From the NCBI GenBank assembly GCA_040385245.1, contig JAZKHT010000010.1, positions 1-64,000 of the forward strand: a stretch of DNA of 64,000 bases, given 5' to 3'. A program made the position numbers and the translations under genes. Positions 33,475 to 41,491 of this stretch are shown here, one piece after another. Position 1 is the first letter of the stretch; each line of letters begins with the position of its first letter. The notes beneath the pieces were generated by a model that saw nothing but the letters and a program-made list of their open reading frames with translations, was not told the origin of the DNA and made no database searches. The stretch comes from JAZKHT01 sp040385245. GTDB taxonomy: Bacteria; Pseudomonadota; Alphaproteobacteria; Rhodobacterales; Rhodobacteraceae.

Positions 33475-34386
33475 TCACCGTGTCAGGCAGTCGGCGATGG
33501 TACTGGCAAGGGTGGTCATCAGGGTGGCATACAGCTCCGGCCCAGGTTCCAACATTGACCCGTTTGGATCAAGGGGAGAGCCGATCCGCACGTCGGTTCC
33601 TGTCGCCAGCTGGGTGATCAGCGCGTCGTCATGCTGCGCTTCGGGATAGATGCAGGCCGTACCCGCAAGGGCCGCCTGCAATTCGAACAAGCGCTGCGCA
33701 CCGGGCGCGCTGGCATCGCCGACGGCAACCGATCCGCCAAGTGTCAGGCCGTAATGCGCCGCAAAATACCCGTAGGCATCGTGAAACATGACCAATGTCT
33801 TGTCCTGCGCCGGGGTCAGCAGGCTGGCCACCCTGCGATCCAGCGCGTCGATGTTTTCTAACGCTTTGGTCGCATTGGCTGCATAGGTCGCCGCGTTTTC
33901 AGGGTCCAGCGTTGACAGTTCAGTCGCGATCAGCCCCAACCAGACCTTGGCGTTGCTGGGATCAAGCCAGGCGTGCGGGTCCGTGCCTTCGGCGTCATGG
34001 TCGTGTTCGTCTTCAGCTTCATCGGCATGGTCTTCGTGAACGTCGGTAATATAGCTGCGTCTGTCCGTCCCATCAGCCGCCAACAGGCCCAGTCGCGCGC
34101 CGTTTCTCCCAAAGCTGTCCAAGGCGCGGTCAAGCCACGGCGTCAACTCCGGCCCGACCCAAACAACCAGATCGGCATCGGTCAAGGCAGCGGCCTGGCT
34201 GGGGCGCAGCTGAAAGTCATGTTCGCTGGCGCCGCGTTCCAGAACCAGGATCGGCGCACCCAGATCGCCCATCACCTGCGCCACCAGCGCGTGGACCGGC
34301 GGGATATCCGACACGACATTCGGCACCTCGGCCAAGGCTTGCGTGGTCATCAAGGTGGCCAACACAGGGGCTATGATATAACGCAT
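33475..34386 (-). CDS. znuA: Zinc ABC transporter substrate-binding protein
   Basis: 303 residues with a signal peptide ending QALAEVP. It captures periplasmic zinc. It has the cluster A-1 fold, with metal-ligand histidines in DIPPVHALVAQVM, GASEHDFQLRPSQ and LVMFHDAYGYFAAHYG. A flexible His/Asp/Glu loop (HEDHADEAEDEHDHD, about residues 118-132) typical of zinc rather than manganese binders is present. It is divergent from zur-znuCB across a 71-base spacer that contains a Zur box. Confidence 0.94.
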   Translation of the reverse strand: MRYIIAPVLATLMTTQALAEVPNVVSDIPPVHALVAQVMGDLGAPILVLERGASEHDFQLRPSQAAALTDADLVVWVGPELTPWLDRALDSFGRNGARLGLLAADGTDRRSYITDVHEDHADEAEDEHDHDAEGTDPHAWLDPSNAKVWLGLIATELSTLDPENAATYAANATKALENIDALDRRVASLLTPAQDKTLVMFHDAYGYFAAHYGLTLGGSVAVGDASAPGAQRLFELQAALAGTACIYPEAQHDDALITQLATGTDVRIGSPLDPNGSMLEPGPELYATLMTTLASTIADCLTR

Positions 34387-34424
34387 CGCAAAAGCCTTTC
34401 GTTCTGGAACGAGCGGGTCTATGT

Positions 34425-34441
34425 ATGTAATATAATAACAT
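34425..34441. promoter_or_regulatory. Zur box controlling znuA and zur-znuCB
   Basis: ATGTAATATAATAACAT is an imperfect 17-base palindrome with ATGT/ACAT outer arms, like alphaproteobacterial Zur sites, in the only spacer between the divergent znuA and zur genes. Zinc-loaded Zur bound here would shut off both directions. The site overlaps an in-frame ATG at 34440, which supports the later zur start at 34458. Confidence 0.82.
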
Positions 34442-34457
34442 GTCAAGGGGCCGATCC

Positions 34458-34961
34458 ATGACCCAATCCTGTTCGGGCTGTGCAGCCCCCGAGGCGGCGT
34501 TTGCCGCCCACGACCATGCCCATTGCGCGCAAGACGTGCTGGAACGCGCCGATGCGCTGACCACCGCAATGGGCGCGCGCCTGACCCCGGTGCGTCGGCG
34601 GACACTTGAAATCCTGCTGGAGGATCACCGCGCAATGGGGGCTTATGACGTGCTGCAACGTCTGGCGGCCGAAGGGTTCGGCAATCAACCGCCCGTCGCC
34701 TATCGCGCGCTTGATTTTCTTGTGGATCAGGGGCTTGCCCACCGCATCCGCCGCCTGAACGCCTTTACCGCCTGCATGCACCCCGGCGAGGCGCACGCAC
34801 CGGTATTCCTCATCTGCCGGGCCTGCAACATGGTGGCTGAAACGCCCGCCGCCCCGGTCCGCGCCGCCCTTGAAACGGCGGCCACCGCCTTGGGTTTCAC
34901 CATCGAGCGCAGCAACATCGAGGCGTTGGGCCTGTGCCCCGCGTGCCGGGCCGCCGCATGA
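34458..34961 (+). CDS. zur: Zinc uptake regulator Zur (Fur family)
   Basis: 167 residues. The winged helix covers about 30-90 (RLTPVRRRTLEILLEDHRAM, QPPVAYRALDFLVDQGLAHR). The dimerisation domain has the structural-zinc cysteine pairs in ICRACN and LCPACRA; a Cys/His-rich N-terminal tail (CSGCAAPEAAFAAHDHAHC) could add a metal site. AGGGG is seven bases before ATG 34458. The gene is the first of zur-znuC-znuB, with a stop/start overlap to znuC, giving autoregulation through the Zur box. Confidence 0.93.
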   Translation: MTQSCSGCAAPEAAFAAHDHAHCAQDVLERADALTTAMGARLTPVRRRTLEILLEDHRAMGAYDVLQRLAAEGFGNQPPVAYRALDFLVDQGLAHRIRRLNAFTACMHPGEAHAPVFLICRACNMVAETPAAPVRAALETAATALGFTIERSNIEALGLCPACRAAA

Positions 34962-35767
34962 GCTTGATTTCTGCAGACCACATCACCGTTCGACTTGGCG
35001 GGCACGAGGCGTTGACCGATGTTTCGCTGGCCGTGGAGCCGGCCGAGATCGTGACGATCCTTGGCCCCAACGGATCGGGCAAGTCGACCCTACTGCGCGC
35101 GCTGTTGGGGATATTGCCGCTCAGCCATGGCGCCGTCGCCCGGCAACCGGGGTTGGTGATCGGCTATGTGCCACAACGCCTGTCCATTGACCGCACGCTG
35201 CCGATGACGGTGCGGCGGTTCCTGTCGCTGCCGGTGCGCTGCGCGGACGGCGATGCCGCCGCCGCCCTGATCCGCGTCGGTCTGGCCGACGTGGCACAGC
35301 GGCAGATGGCCGACCTGTCTGGCGGTCAGTTTCAGCGTGTGCTGCTGGCGCGCGCGCTGTTGGCACGACCGCACCTGCTGATCCTGGATGAACCGACCCA
35401 AGGGCTAGACCAACCCGGCGAGGCCGCCTTTTACCGCCTGATCGAAGAGGTCCGGCGTGAAACCGGCGTGGCGGTGCTGATGGTCAGCCACGATCTGCAC
35501 GTCGTGATGGCGGCCTCTGATCGGGTGATCTGCCTGAACCGGCATGTCTGCTGCGAAGGCACCCCGCGCGTCGTGTCCACCGCACCCGAGTATCGCGCGC
35601 TGTTCGGTTTGGGCACCCAAGGGGCGCTGGCCCTGTATCAACACATCCACGATCACAGTCACGAACCGCACGATCACAGTCACGAAGGGCACGATCATGG
35701 GGCCGGGCACATCCACGCTGATGACACCCACGGCACCCCCACCCATAAGGCGCACGATCATGCTTGA
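34958..35767 (+). CDS. znuC: Zinc ABC transporter ATP-binding protein with His-rich tail
   Basis: 269 residues. Walker A is GPNGSGKST (36-44), the signature LSGGQFQRVLLARAL, Walker B LLILDEPTQGLD and the switch MVSHDLHVV. After residue 230 an unusually long His/Asp-rich tail follows (HDHSHEPHDHSHEGHDHG and beyond), with about 15 histidines. Such a tail on the cytoplasmic ATPase could bind zinc and sense or buffer it; that is inference. The ATG overlaps the zur stop, and the gene overlaps znuB by eight bases. Confidence 0.93.
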   Translation: MSLISADHITVRLGGHEALTDVSLAVEPAEIVTILGPNGSGKSTLLRALLGILPLSHGAVARQPGLVIGYVPQRLSIDRTLPMTVRRFLSLPVRCADGDAAAALIRVGLADVAQRQMADLSGGQFQRVLLARALLARPHLLILDEPTQGLDQPGEAAFYRLIEEVRRETGVAVLMVSHDLHVVMAASDRVICLNRHVCCEGTPRVVSTAPEYRALFGLGTQGALALYQHIHDHSHEPHDHSHEGHDHGAGHIHADDTHGTPTHKAHDHA

Positions 35768-36551
35768 TGATTTCCTGATCCGCGCGGCATTGGCGGGGGT
35801 GGGGCTGTCGCTTGCCACTGGGGCGCTTGGGTCGTTCGTTGTCTGGCGCCGGATGGCCTATTTCGGCGATGCCACCGCACATGCGGCAATCCTGGGTGTG
35901 GCGCTGGCCTTGGCGACCGATCTTCCCATCGGTCTTGGCACCTTGGGCGTGGCTTTGCTGATGGCGGCCATCGTGTCGACACTGGCCGCGCGGGGCTGGG
36001 CGATGGATACCACCTTGGGGGTGCTGGCCCATGCGGCACTGGCGCTGGGGTTGGTTGCCGTCAGCTTTGTTCCGGGCGCGCGGACCGACCTTTCGGCCTA
36101 TCTTTTCGGCGACATTCTGGCGGTCAGTCGAATGGACCTAGGCTTTATCTGGGGCGGGGCTGTTCTGGTGCTGGCGCTGCTGGTTTGGCGTTGGCAGGCA
36201 CTTTTGACCGCAACGCTGAACGAAGATCTGGCCCACGCATCCGGCCTGAACCCTGACCGGGAACGGCTGGTTCTGACGCTGGCTTTGGCCGTGGTTGTGG
36301 CCGTCGCATTAAAGGTGGTGGGGGCGCTTTTGATTGCCGCCCTGCTGATCATTCCCGCCGCCGCGGCGCGCGGTTTGGCCCGCACCCCCGAAGGCATGGC
36401 GCTGATGGCTACGGGCATCGGGGCGGCAAGCAGTCTGCTGGGTCTGCAACTTTCATTGTGGAAAGACACGCCCGCCGGCCCGTCGATCATCACCGCCGCG
36501 GCCCTGATCTTTGCAACCTCGGCCCTTCTGGGACGCATGCGCAAACACTGA
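35760..36551 (+). CDS. znuB: Zinc ABC transporter permease
   Basis: 263-residue integral membrane subunit with about eight helices of the ABC-3 (metal) permease family. Characteristic pieces are FVVWRRMAYFGDATAHAAIL, the periplasm-facing LSAYLFGDILAVSR and the C-terminal KVVGALLIAALLIIPAAAAR. The start lies within the His-rich end of znuC, so the two are translationally coupled. A terminator follows at 36604. Confidence 0.94.
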   Translation: MLDDFLIRAALAGVGLSLATGALGSFVVWRRMAYFGDATAHAAILGVALALATDLPIGLGTLGVALLMAAIVSTLAARGWAMDTTLGVLAHAALALGLVAVSFVPGARTDLSAYLFGDILAVSRMDLGFIWGGAVLVLALLVWRWQALLTATLNEDLAHASGLNPDRERLVLTLALAVVVAVALKVVGALLIAALLIIPAAAARGLARTPEGMALMATGIGAASSLLGLQLSLWKDTPAGPSIITAAALIFATSALLGRMRKH

Positions 36552-36590
36552 CCCTGTCGCCTTGGCGACAAATATCCTTGAGGCGTGAAT
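36552..36590. repeat. Element copy directly after znuB
   Basis: CTTGGCGACAAATATCCTTG, read leftwards, gives the core AAGGATATTTGTCGCCAAG shared with copies at 41411-41470 and 51892-51950. It includes the perfect hairpin TGTCGCC-TT-GGCGACA at 36555-36570, so the copy may also fold in the znuB transcript. Confidence 0.55.
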
Positions 36591-36603
36591 GCGGGACAGC
36601 CGC

Positions 36604-36628
36604 AAAGGGGCCAGAATGCCCCCTTTTT
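36604..36628 (+). terminator. Terminator of zur-znuCB
   Basis: GGGGC (36607-36611) pairs with GCCCC (36618-36622), flanked by AAA and TTT and followed by five T at 36624-36628. It lies 53 bases after the znuB stop. Confidence 0.75.
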
Positions 36629-36673
36629 CCCGCGGGGTTTCATCCGTCAACGCGGTGCGTTCATCGCCCGGAC

Positions 36674-36688
36674 ACGACATCATGTCGT
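36674..36688. promoter_or_regulatory. Palindrome upstream of the dimethylglycine dehydrogenase gene
   Basis: ACGACAT-C-ATGTCGT, a perfect 7-bp inverted repeat with a one-base centre, is about 90 bases before the ATG. Its size and position suit an operator for a dimeric regulator; the regulator is unknown. Confidence 0.42.
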
Positions 36689-36776
36689 TTTCGTCTGGCA
36701 ATGGTCGGACAGCCTTGCCCGTTCGCCCCGGCTTCGGGCACATATGGACGCAAATTCGCCCCTGCCGGAGTCGTCC

Positions 36777-39272
36777 ATGAAAACCCATGTCAAAGCGCTT
36801 GTTGTCGGCGGTGGTGCCGTCGGAACGGGCATCGCCTATCACCTGGCCAAGGCAGGGTGGGACACCATGCTGGTGGAACGGGATGAATTGACCTCGGGCT
36901 CCACCTGGCACGCGGCGGGGCTTTTGCCGCTGTTCAACATGTCGTTTGCGACAACGCATATCCACAAATACTCGGTCGATTTCTACAAGGGGCTAGAGGC
37001 GGAAACGGGTCTGAACCCCGGCTTCTACGTGGTCGGAAACCTGCGCATGGCGCAGCGGCAAGAACGGATGGATGAATACATGCTGTATTCGTCGGTTGCC
37101 GAAACTGCCGGGGTCTATCACGAATTCATGACGCCCGCGCAGATCAAGGACCGCTGGCCGCTGGTGCGCACCGAAGATCTGGTCGGCGCTCTCTATCACC
37201 CGCAGGACGGCTACATCAACCCGGCCGACGTGACGCAGGCTATGGCCAAGGGCGCGCGTATGCTGGGCGCCACGATCGAACGTCGGATTCAAGTCGACGG
37301 CTACCGCTGGACGGGCTCGGAATGGATCGTGTCCGTCACCCGCATGGTCGAACAGGGCGGCAATCTGGTCGGGGCCGAGGAAAAGTTTGAAATCCACGCT
37401 GAACATGTGGTGACCGCGACCGGCAACCACGCACAGCGCACCGCGCGGCTGCTGGGCATCAAGATCCCGGCTATTCCGGTCGAACATCAGTATATCGTCA
37501 CCGAACCCGACCCAGCCCTTGTCGAATGGCGCAAGACCAACGAGCAGCACCCGGTTCTGCGCGACGCCGACGCGAAATGGTATGTCCGCGAAGAACGCGG
37601 CGGCTGGATTCTTGGCCCGTACGAGCGGAATGCCCCGGCCCGGTTCCTGTACGACGTGCCGCAGTCTTTCCGTGCCGACCTGTTCCCGCTGGATCTGGAG
37701 CGGATCGAGGCGGAATACATGTCGATGATCCACCGCCTGCCATCCTCTGAAACCGTGGGGCTAAAGGACGATTACAACGGCCCGATCTGCTACACCCCCG
37801 ACGGCAACCCGCTGGTTGGCCCGGCACCCGGCCTGCGCAACATGTGGCTTGCCGAAGGCTTCAGCTTTGGCATCACCGCCGCTGGCGGCACGGGCTATTA
37901 CCTTGCGCAGATGATGGTCAACGGCGAGGCCGAGATCGACATGGCGTCGCTTGACCCCAAGCGTTACGGCTCGTGGATGACCACCGAATACGCCGCCCGC
38001 AAGAACGAGGAATGCTACGAACACGTCTTCATCCTGCACCACCCGGATGAGGAACGCGAAGCCTGCCGCCCCCTGCGCACCGCCCCCGTCTATGACCGGC
38101 AAAAGGCGCTGGGCGCGCAGTTCGGGCAAGTGAACGGCTGGGAACGCCCTACCTATTACGGCCCCAAGGATGCGCCTGCCAATTTCGACCATGACTCGCG
38201 GTCGTTCCGTCGCGGCGGATGGTGGCAATACGCGGTGGATGAGGCGAAGGCCATCCGCGAAACCGCCGGTCTGATCGACGCCACCGCCTTCACCAAGCAT
38301 ATCGTGCGCGGCCCCGGTGCGACGGCGTTCCTGGATTGGTTCACCTGCAACGCGCTGCCAAAAGTTGGCAGGATCAACCTGACCTATGCGCTGACGCCTG
38401 CAGGCACAACGCGGACCGAATACACAATCGTGCGCAACGGCGAGAATGACTACTACCTTGTCTCGGCTGGTGCGTGGACGGCCTATGACGCTGATTATCT
38501 GAAGAAATGTGCCGAAGACATGGCCCCGACCTTTGGCCATATCGACATCCATGATGTCACCACGCAGTGGGGTGTCTTCGCGATTGCCGGACCAAACAGC
38601 CGCAAGATCCTGCGCGACATCATCAAGGATGCCGATCCTGACACCGTGTTGTCGAACAAACGCTTCCCCTGGTTGTCGGCGCGCAAGATCGAACTGGGCA
38701 TGTGCCCCGTCAACGCCATCCGCGTCGCCTACACTGGCGAACTCGGCTGGGAACTGCACCACCCGATCGAGATGCAGCGCTATCTGTGGGATCTGCTTTT
38801 GGCCGCTGGCGAAAAGCACGGGATGAAACTGGTCGGCGCGCGCGCGCAAAACTGGCTGCGTCAGGAGAAATCCTACCGCGCCTTTGGCAACGAACTGGGC
38901 CGCGATGCCACCCCGCTTGAGGCTGGGTTGGATCGGTTCGTCGATCTGTCCAAGGATTTTCAGGGCAAGCAGGCGATGCTGGACACCGGCATCCGCAGCA
39001 AATGCGTGACCGTGCTGATCGACGGCCCCGCCGACACCGATCCGTGGGGCAAAGAGGCCCTGCTGGTGAACGGCGAAAAGATCGGGCGCCTGACGTCGGG
39101 CGGCTATTCGGTCGCCTTTGGCAAGCAGATCGGCATGGGCTATGTCCGCGCTGATCTGGCCGAGGTGGGGACAAAGATGAAGGTCCGCATGAACCGCGAT
39201 CTTTGGGACGTGGTGGTGGTCGAAGACAGCCCGTTTGACCCGTCAAACGCGCGGATCCGCATCGACGGCTGA
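36777..39272 (+). CDS. Dimethylglycine/sarcosine dehydrogenase-type flavoprotein (DAO plus GcvT domains)
   Basis: 831 residues. Residues 1-400 form a DAO-fold FAD domain with VVGGGAVGTGIAYHLAKAG (9-27) and STWHAAG, whose H45 matches the histidine that carries covalent FAD in mammalian dimethylglycine dehydrogenase. Residues about 430-831 form a GcvT-like, tetrahydrofolate-binding domain (FAIAGPNSRKILRDI, GARAQNWLRQEKSYRAFGNE). The enzyme demethylates dimethylglycine or sarcosine and hands the one-carbon unit to folate. Start ATG 36777 begins the Rossmann strand. The methylamine importer at 8.7-12.7 kb and the glycine/glyoxylate genes give it a coherent context. Sequence alone does not separate the two substrates. 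Confidence 0.88.
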   Translation: MKTHVKALVVGGGAVGTGIAYHLAKAGWDTMLVERDELTSGSTWHAAGLLPLFNMSFATTHIHKYSVDFYKGLEAETGLNPGFYVVGNLRMAQRQERMDEYMLYSSVAETAGVYHEFMTPAQIKDRWPLVRTEDLVGALYHPQDGYINPADVTQAMAKGARMLGATIERRIQVDGYRWTGSEWIVSVTRMVEQGGNLVGAEEKFEIHAEHVVTATGNHAQRTARLLGIKIPAIPVEHQYIVTEPDPALVEWRKTNEQHPVLRDADAKWYVREERGGWILGPYERNAPARFLYDVPQSFRADLFPLDLERIEAEYMSMIHRLPSSETVGLKDDYNGPICYTPDGNPLVGPAPGLRNMWLAEGFSFGITAAGGTGYYLAQMMVNGEAEIDMASLDPKRYGSWMTTEYAARKNEECYEHVFILHHPDEEREACRPLRTAPVYDRQKALGAQFGQVNGWERPTYYGPKDAPANFDHDSRSFRRGGWWQYAVDEAKAIRETAGLIDATAFTKHIVRGPGATAFLDWFTCNALPKVGRINLTYALTPAGTTRTEYTIVRNGENDYYLVSAGAWTAYDADYLKKCAEDMAPTFGHIDIHDVTTQWGVFAIAGPNSRKILRDIIKDADPDTVLSNKRFPWLSARKIELGMCPVNAIRVAYTGELGWELHHPIEMQRYLWDLLLAAGEKHGMKLVGARAQNWLRQEKSYRAFGNELGRDATPLEAGLDRFVDLSKDFQGKQAMLDTGIRSKCVTVLIDGPADTDPWGKEALLVNGEKIGRLTSGGYSVAFGKQIGMGYVRADLAEVGTKMKVRMNRDLWDVVVVEDSPFDPSNARIRIDG

Positions 39273-39291
39273 AACTGTCTTGCCGAAATGT

Positions 39292-39320
39292 AAAAGGCGG
39301 CCTTTTCGGGGCCGCCTTTT
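39292..39320 (+). terminator. Terminator between the dehydrogenase and EF-hand genes
   Basis: A perfect 11-bp stem: AAAAGGCGGCC (39292-39302) pairs with GGCCGCCTTTT (39310-39320). A and T tails on both sides let it serve both convergent genes. Confidence 0.88.
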
Positions 39321-39345
39321 GCTATTCGTCTTGCAATCGACCGGT

Positions 39346-39786
39346 TCACGGACGTCCGAAATCCGCGATCGTCATCACGCCGTTTGCATTGGTGTCGATC
39401 AACCCGAACAGGGTCTGCGTCGCCGCCTTGAACTCGTCCGCCGTGACGGTGCCGTTCTTGTCCGCGTCGTTGAAAGCAGGCGTCATTGCTTCGTGAATTG
39501 CCTGACCCGGTCCCATGCCGTGACCGCCCGCCCGGCCCTTTTGCCCCAATTCCTGCGCCAGATGTTCGGCAACGACGGCCCATTCGGATGCGCTCAGGGT
39601 TTGGTCGGTGTCGCTGTCGAACATATAGAACATCTCTTCGCGCTTGGTCGTCGCCTCTTGCAGCGTCACCTGACCATCCGCGTCACTGTCCCACTGTTCG
39701 ATGAAGTGCGCGCCCGGCTCTGCACCCTGCGCCATCGCCAAAGAGGTGCTGAAAAAAAGGGTGCCGACGGTCAGGACAAGTTTCAT
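39346..39786 (-). CDS. Exported EF-hand calcium-binding protein
   Basis: 146 residues with a signal peptide (SLAMAQGAEP). Four EF-hand loops are visible: DSDADGQVTLQE, DSDTDQTLSASE, DADKNGTVTADE and DTNANGVMTIAD. The second loop has Q where glycine is usual and may bind weakly. The product is periplasmic or surface-exposed; its role is unknown. It converges on the dehydrogenase gene with a shared terminator. Confidence 0.88.
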   Translation of the reverse strand: MKLVLTVGTLFFSTSLAMAQGAEPGAHFIEQWDSDADGQVTLQEATTKREEMFYMFDSDTDQTLSASEWAVVAEHLAQELGQKGRAGGHGMGPGQAIHEAMTPAFNDADKNGTVTADEFKAATQTLFGLIDTNANGVMTIADFGRP

Positions 39787-39857
39787 ATGGTTTCCTTACA
39801 TTCGCATTTGCATATGTATTCCATACGCCGCGTGCCCTTCATTCCGTCGCAAAAAGA

Positions 39858-40202
39858 TCACGCTGCCGTCAGGGCCAGCTCGTCCCATGCGGCAAGAGCG
39901 TGGCCCGCGTACATCACCGCAGGGCCTCCACCCATCTGTACCGACATGGCAAGAACATCCCCCAACTCTTCGCGTGTGCCACTAGCCTTCATCAGCGCCT
40001 CGACATGGAAATTTATGCACGGCTCGCATCGTTGGCTGATGGCGATGCCAAGGGCTACGTATTCCTTTTCCTTCACCGACAGCGGGCCGGTATCTTTGGC
40101 GGCCTTTGACAGATCGGCAAAGCCCGCCATGGGCTGTGGGATGGCTTTATACAGCGCGCGCAACTCTGTACGCATTGCGGCGATCTTGGCGACGTAGCTC
40201 AT
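39858..40202 (-). CDS. Carboxymuconolactone decarboxylase/AhpD-like protein
   Basis: 114-residue helical protein of the AhpD-like superfamily. Its CEPCINFHV motif (C-x2-C followed by His) is the peroxidatic/redox site seen in alkylhydroperoxidase-like members. The reaction is probably thiol-dependent peroxide reduction or an unknown decarboxylation. ATG 40202 begins SYVAKIAAM. A perfect FNR/Dnr-type box sits about 63 bases upstream, pointing to low-oxygen or nitrosative control. Confidence 0.85.
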   Translation of the reverse strand: MSYVAKIAAMRTELRALYKAIPQPMAGFADLSKAAKDTGPLSVKEKEYVALGIAISQRCEPCINFHVEALMKASGTREELGDVLAMSVQMGGGPAVMYAGHALAAWDELALTAA

Positions 40203-40258
40203 GGAAACAGGCTCCTGTTTGGTTACAGGAGGCATGACAGCGCAAGGCAGGCGGTGCC

Positions 40259-40272
40259 TTGACCTGTGTCAA
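40259..40272 (-). promoter_or_regulatory. FNR/Dnr-type box upstream of the AhpD-like gene
   Basis: TTGAC-CTGT-GTCAA is a perfect 5-4-5 palindrome, the form preferred by Dnr/NnrR and close to FNR. It is centred about 63 bases upstream of the start codon at 40202, which allows an activating position near -41. Confidence 0.72.
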
Positions 40273-40287
40273 AACACATTCAGGGGT

Positions 40288-41367
40288 TTATATCTGATTG
40301 AACCGTGCCGGTGACAATGCACCTACCAGCGCAGCACTTAACCCCGTGGCGCGACCCCCGATCAGGTCAGCCGCAAGTTGGCTTGCAGCCGGGCTGGTTT
40401 GAAAGCCGTACCCGCCTTGCCCTGCCAACCAAAAGAATGTGGGATCAACCGCGTCAGGGCCGATCACCAACACCCGGTCGGGCGAAAATGTCCGCAACCC
40501 TGCCCAGTTGGAAATCAGCCGGGTGACAGGTTCGGTCACCATTTCCTCGTATCGCGACAGGCCCTCGGCCAGAACCATGTCGTCGGCCCAGGCGTCGTGC
40601 GGATCCATCGGGTGTTCTTCGGCAGGCGACACGATCAGCGCACCGGCATCTGGCTTGGCATACCACGTCTCACCCGTGCCGAACACCATCGGCCAGCGGC
40701 TGACGTCATGGCCGCCGGGGGCCGGGATGCGGGCCATCGACCGCCGGTTGGGCTGAAAACCGATGGGGCGAACGCCCGCCATTCGGGCGACCTCGTCCAC
40801 CCATGCGCCAGCAGCATTGATGATCATGCGGGCGGTGTGGGTTTCCCCGGCCGTCACGCGCCAGCCTTTGGTATCGCGCGCAATGGCGGTGACCCGGACC
40901 CCAGTCAGGACACGCGCCCCATTGGCGCGGGCCGTCCGGGCAAACCCTTGGATCAACAGGTCGGTGTCAATGTCCCACGCATGGTCGGCAAGGGCGGCAT
41001 GGGCAACGATGGCGGGGTTCAGGATCGGCACGACAGCGCGGGCTTCGTCCACGCTGATGATGTCCATCTCCATCCCCGCAGCGTCCTCGGCAAAGGCGTC
41101 ACCCTCGTCCGCTTTGCCCAGGATCATCAACCCGCGGGGCGACAGCACGTTGTCTTGCGCGCGCAAGAACTCGCCCGAGGCGAGCGACAGTTCCACCACG
41201 GCAGGTGCGCCATAGCGCGGCTCATACAGTGCCGCCGACCGGCCCGAGGCATGGTGCGCCAAGGCACCTTCGGCTTCAAGCAGCAGCACCGAACCCAATT
41301 CAGACAAGCGCGCCGCCGCAGAGATCCCTGCAATGCCGCCGCCGATAATCAGAAAGTCATGTTCCAT
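40288..41367 (-). CDS. FAD-dependent DAO-family oxidoreductase
   Basis: 359-residue D-amino-acid-oxidase-fold flavoprotein. The dinucleotide motif is FLIIGGGIAGISAAARLSEL at residues 4-23; the C-terminal FFWLAGQGGYGFQTSPAASQ closes the FAD site. The substrate is an amine or D-amino acid that cannot be named. The ATG at 41367 starts the Rossmann strand. It stands downstream of the sulfide:quinone oxidoreductase-like gene across 124 bases that contain a palindromic element. Confidence 0.83.
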   Translation of the reverse strand: MEHDFLIIGGGIAGISAAARLSELGSVLLLEAEGALAHHASGRSAALYEPRYGAPAVVELSLASGEFLRAQDNVLSPRGLMILGKADEGDAFAEDAAGMEMDIISVDEARAVVPILNPAIVAHAALADHAWDIDTDLLIQGFARTARANGARVLTGVRVTAIARDTKGWRVTAGETHTARMIINAAGAWVDEVARMAGVRPIGFQPNRRSMARIPAPGGHDVSRWPMVFGTGETWYAKPDAGALIVSPAEEHPMDPHDAWADDMVLAEGLSRYEEMVTEPVTRLISNWAGLRTFSPDRVLVIGPDAVDPTFFWLAGQGGYGFQTSPAASQLAADLIGGRATGLSAALVGALSPARFNQI

Positions 41368-41410
41368 GCGGCGCACCCTGCCATCCGGCAAGGAAAAGGA
41401 AAAGACCCTG

Positions 41411-41470
41411 ATCCCTTCCTCTCTGCGCAAATATCCCACGGGGGGTGCGGGGGGGTGTGAAACCCCCCGC
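41411..41470 (-). repeat. Well preserved GC-palindromic element copy
   Basis: Read leftwards: GGGGGGTTTCACACCCCCC palindrome, then CGCACCCCCCGTGG, the core GGATATTTGCGC with one G extra, and GAGAGGAAGGG. It lies in the 124-base spacer between the DAO-type and sulfide:quinone oxidoreductase-like genes, and can fold as a strong hairpin. As I recall, similar sequences are common between genes in Rhodobacteraceae. Confidence 0.62.
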
Positions 41471-41491
41471 TGCTTGCACATATCGCGCAGC

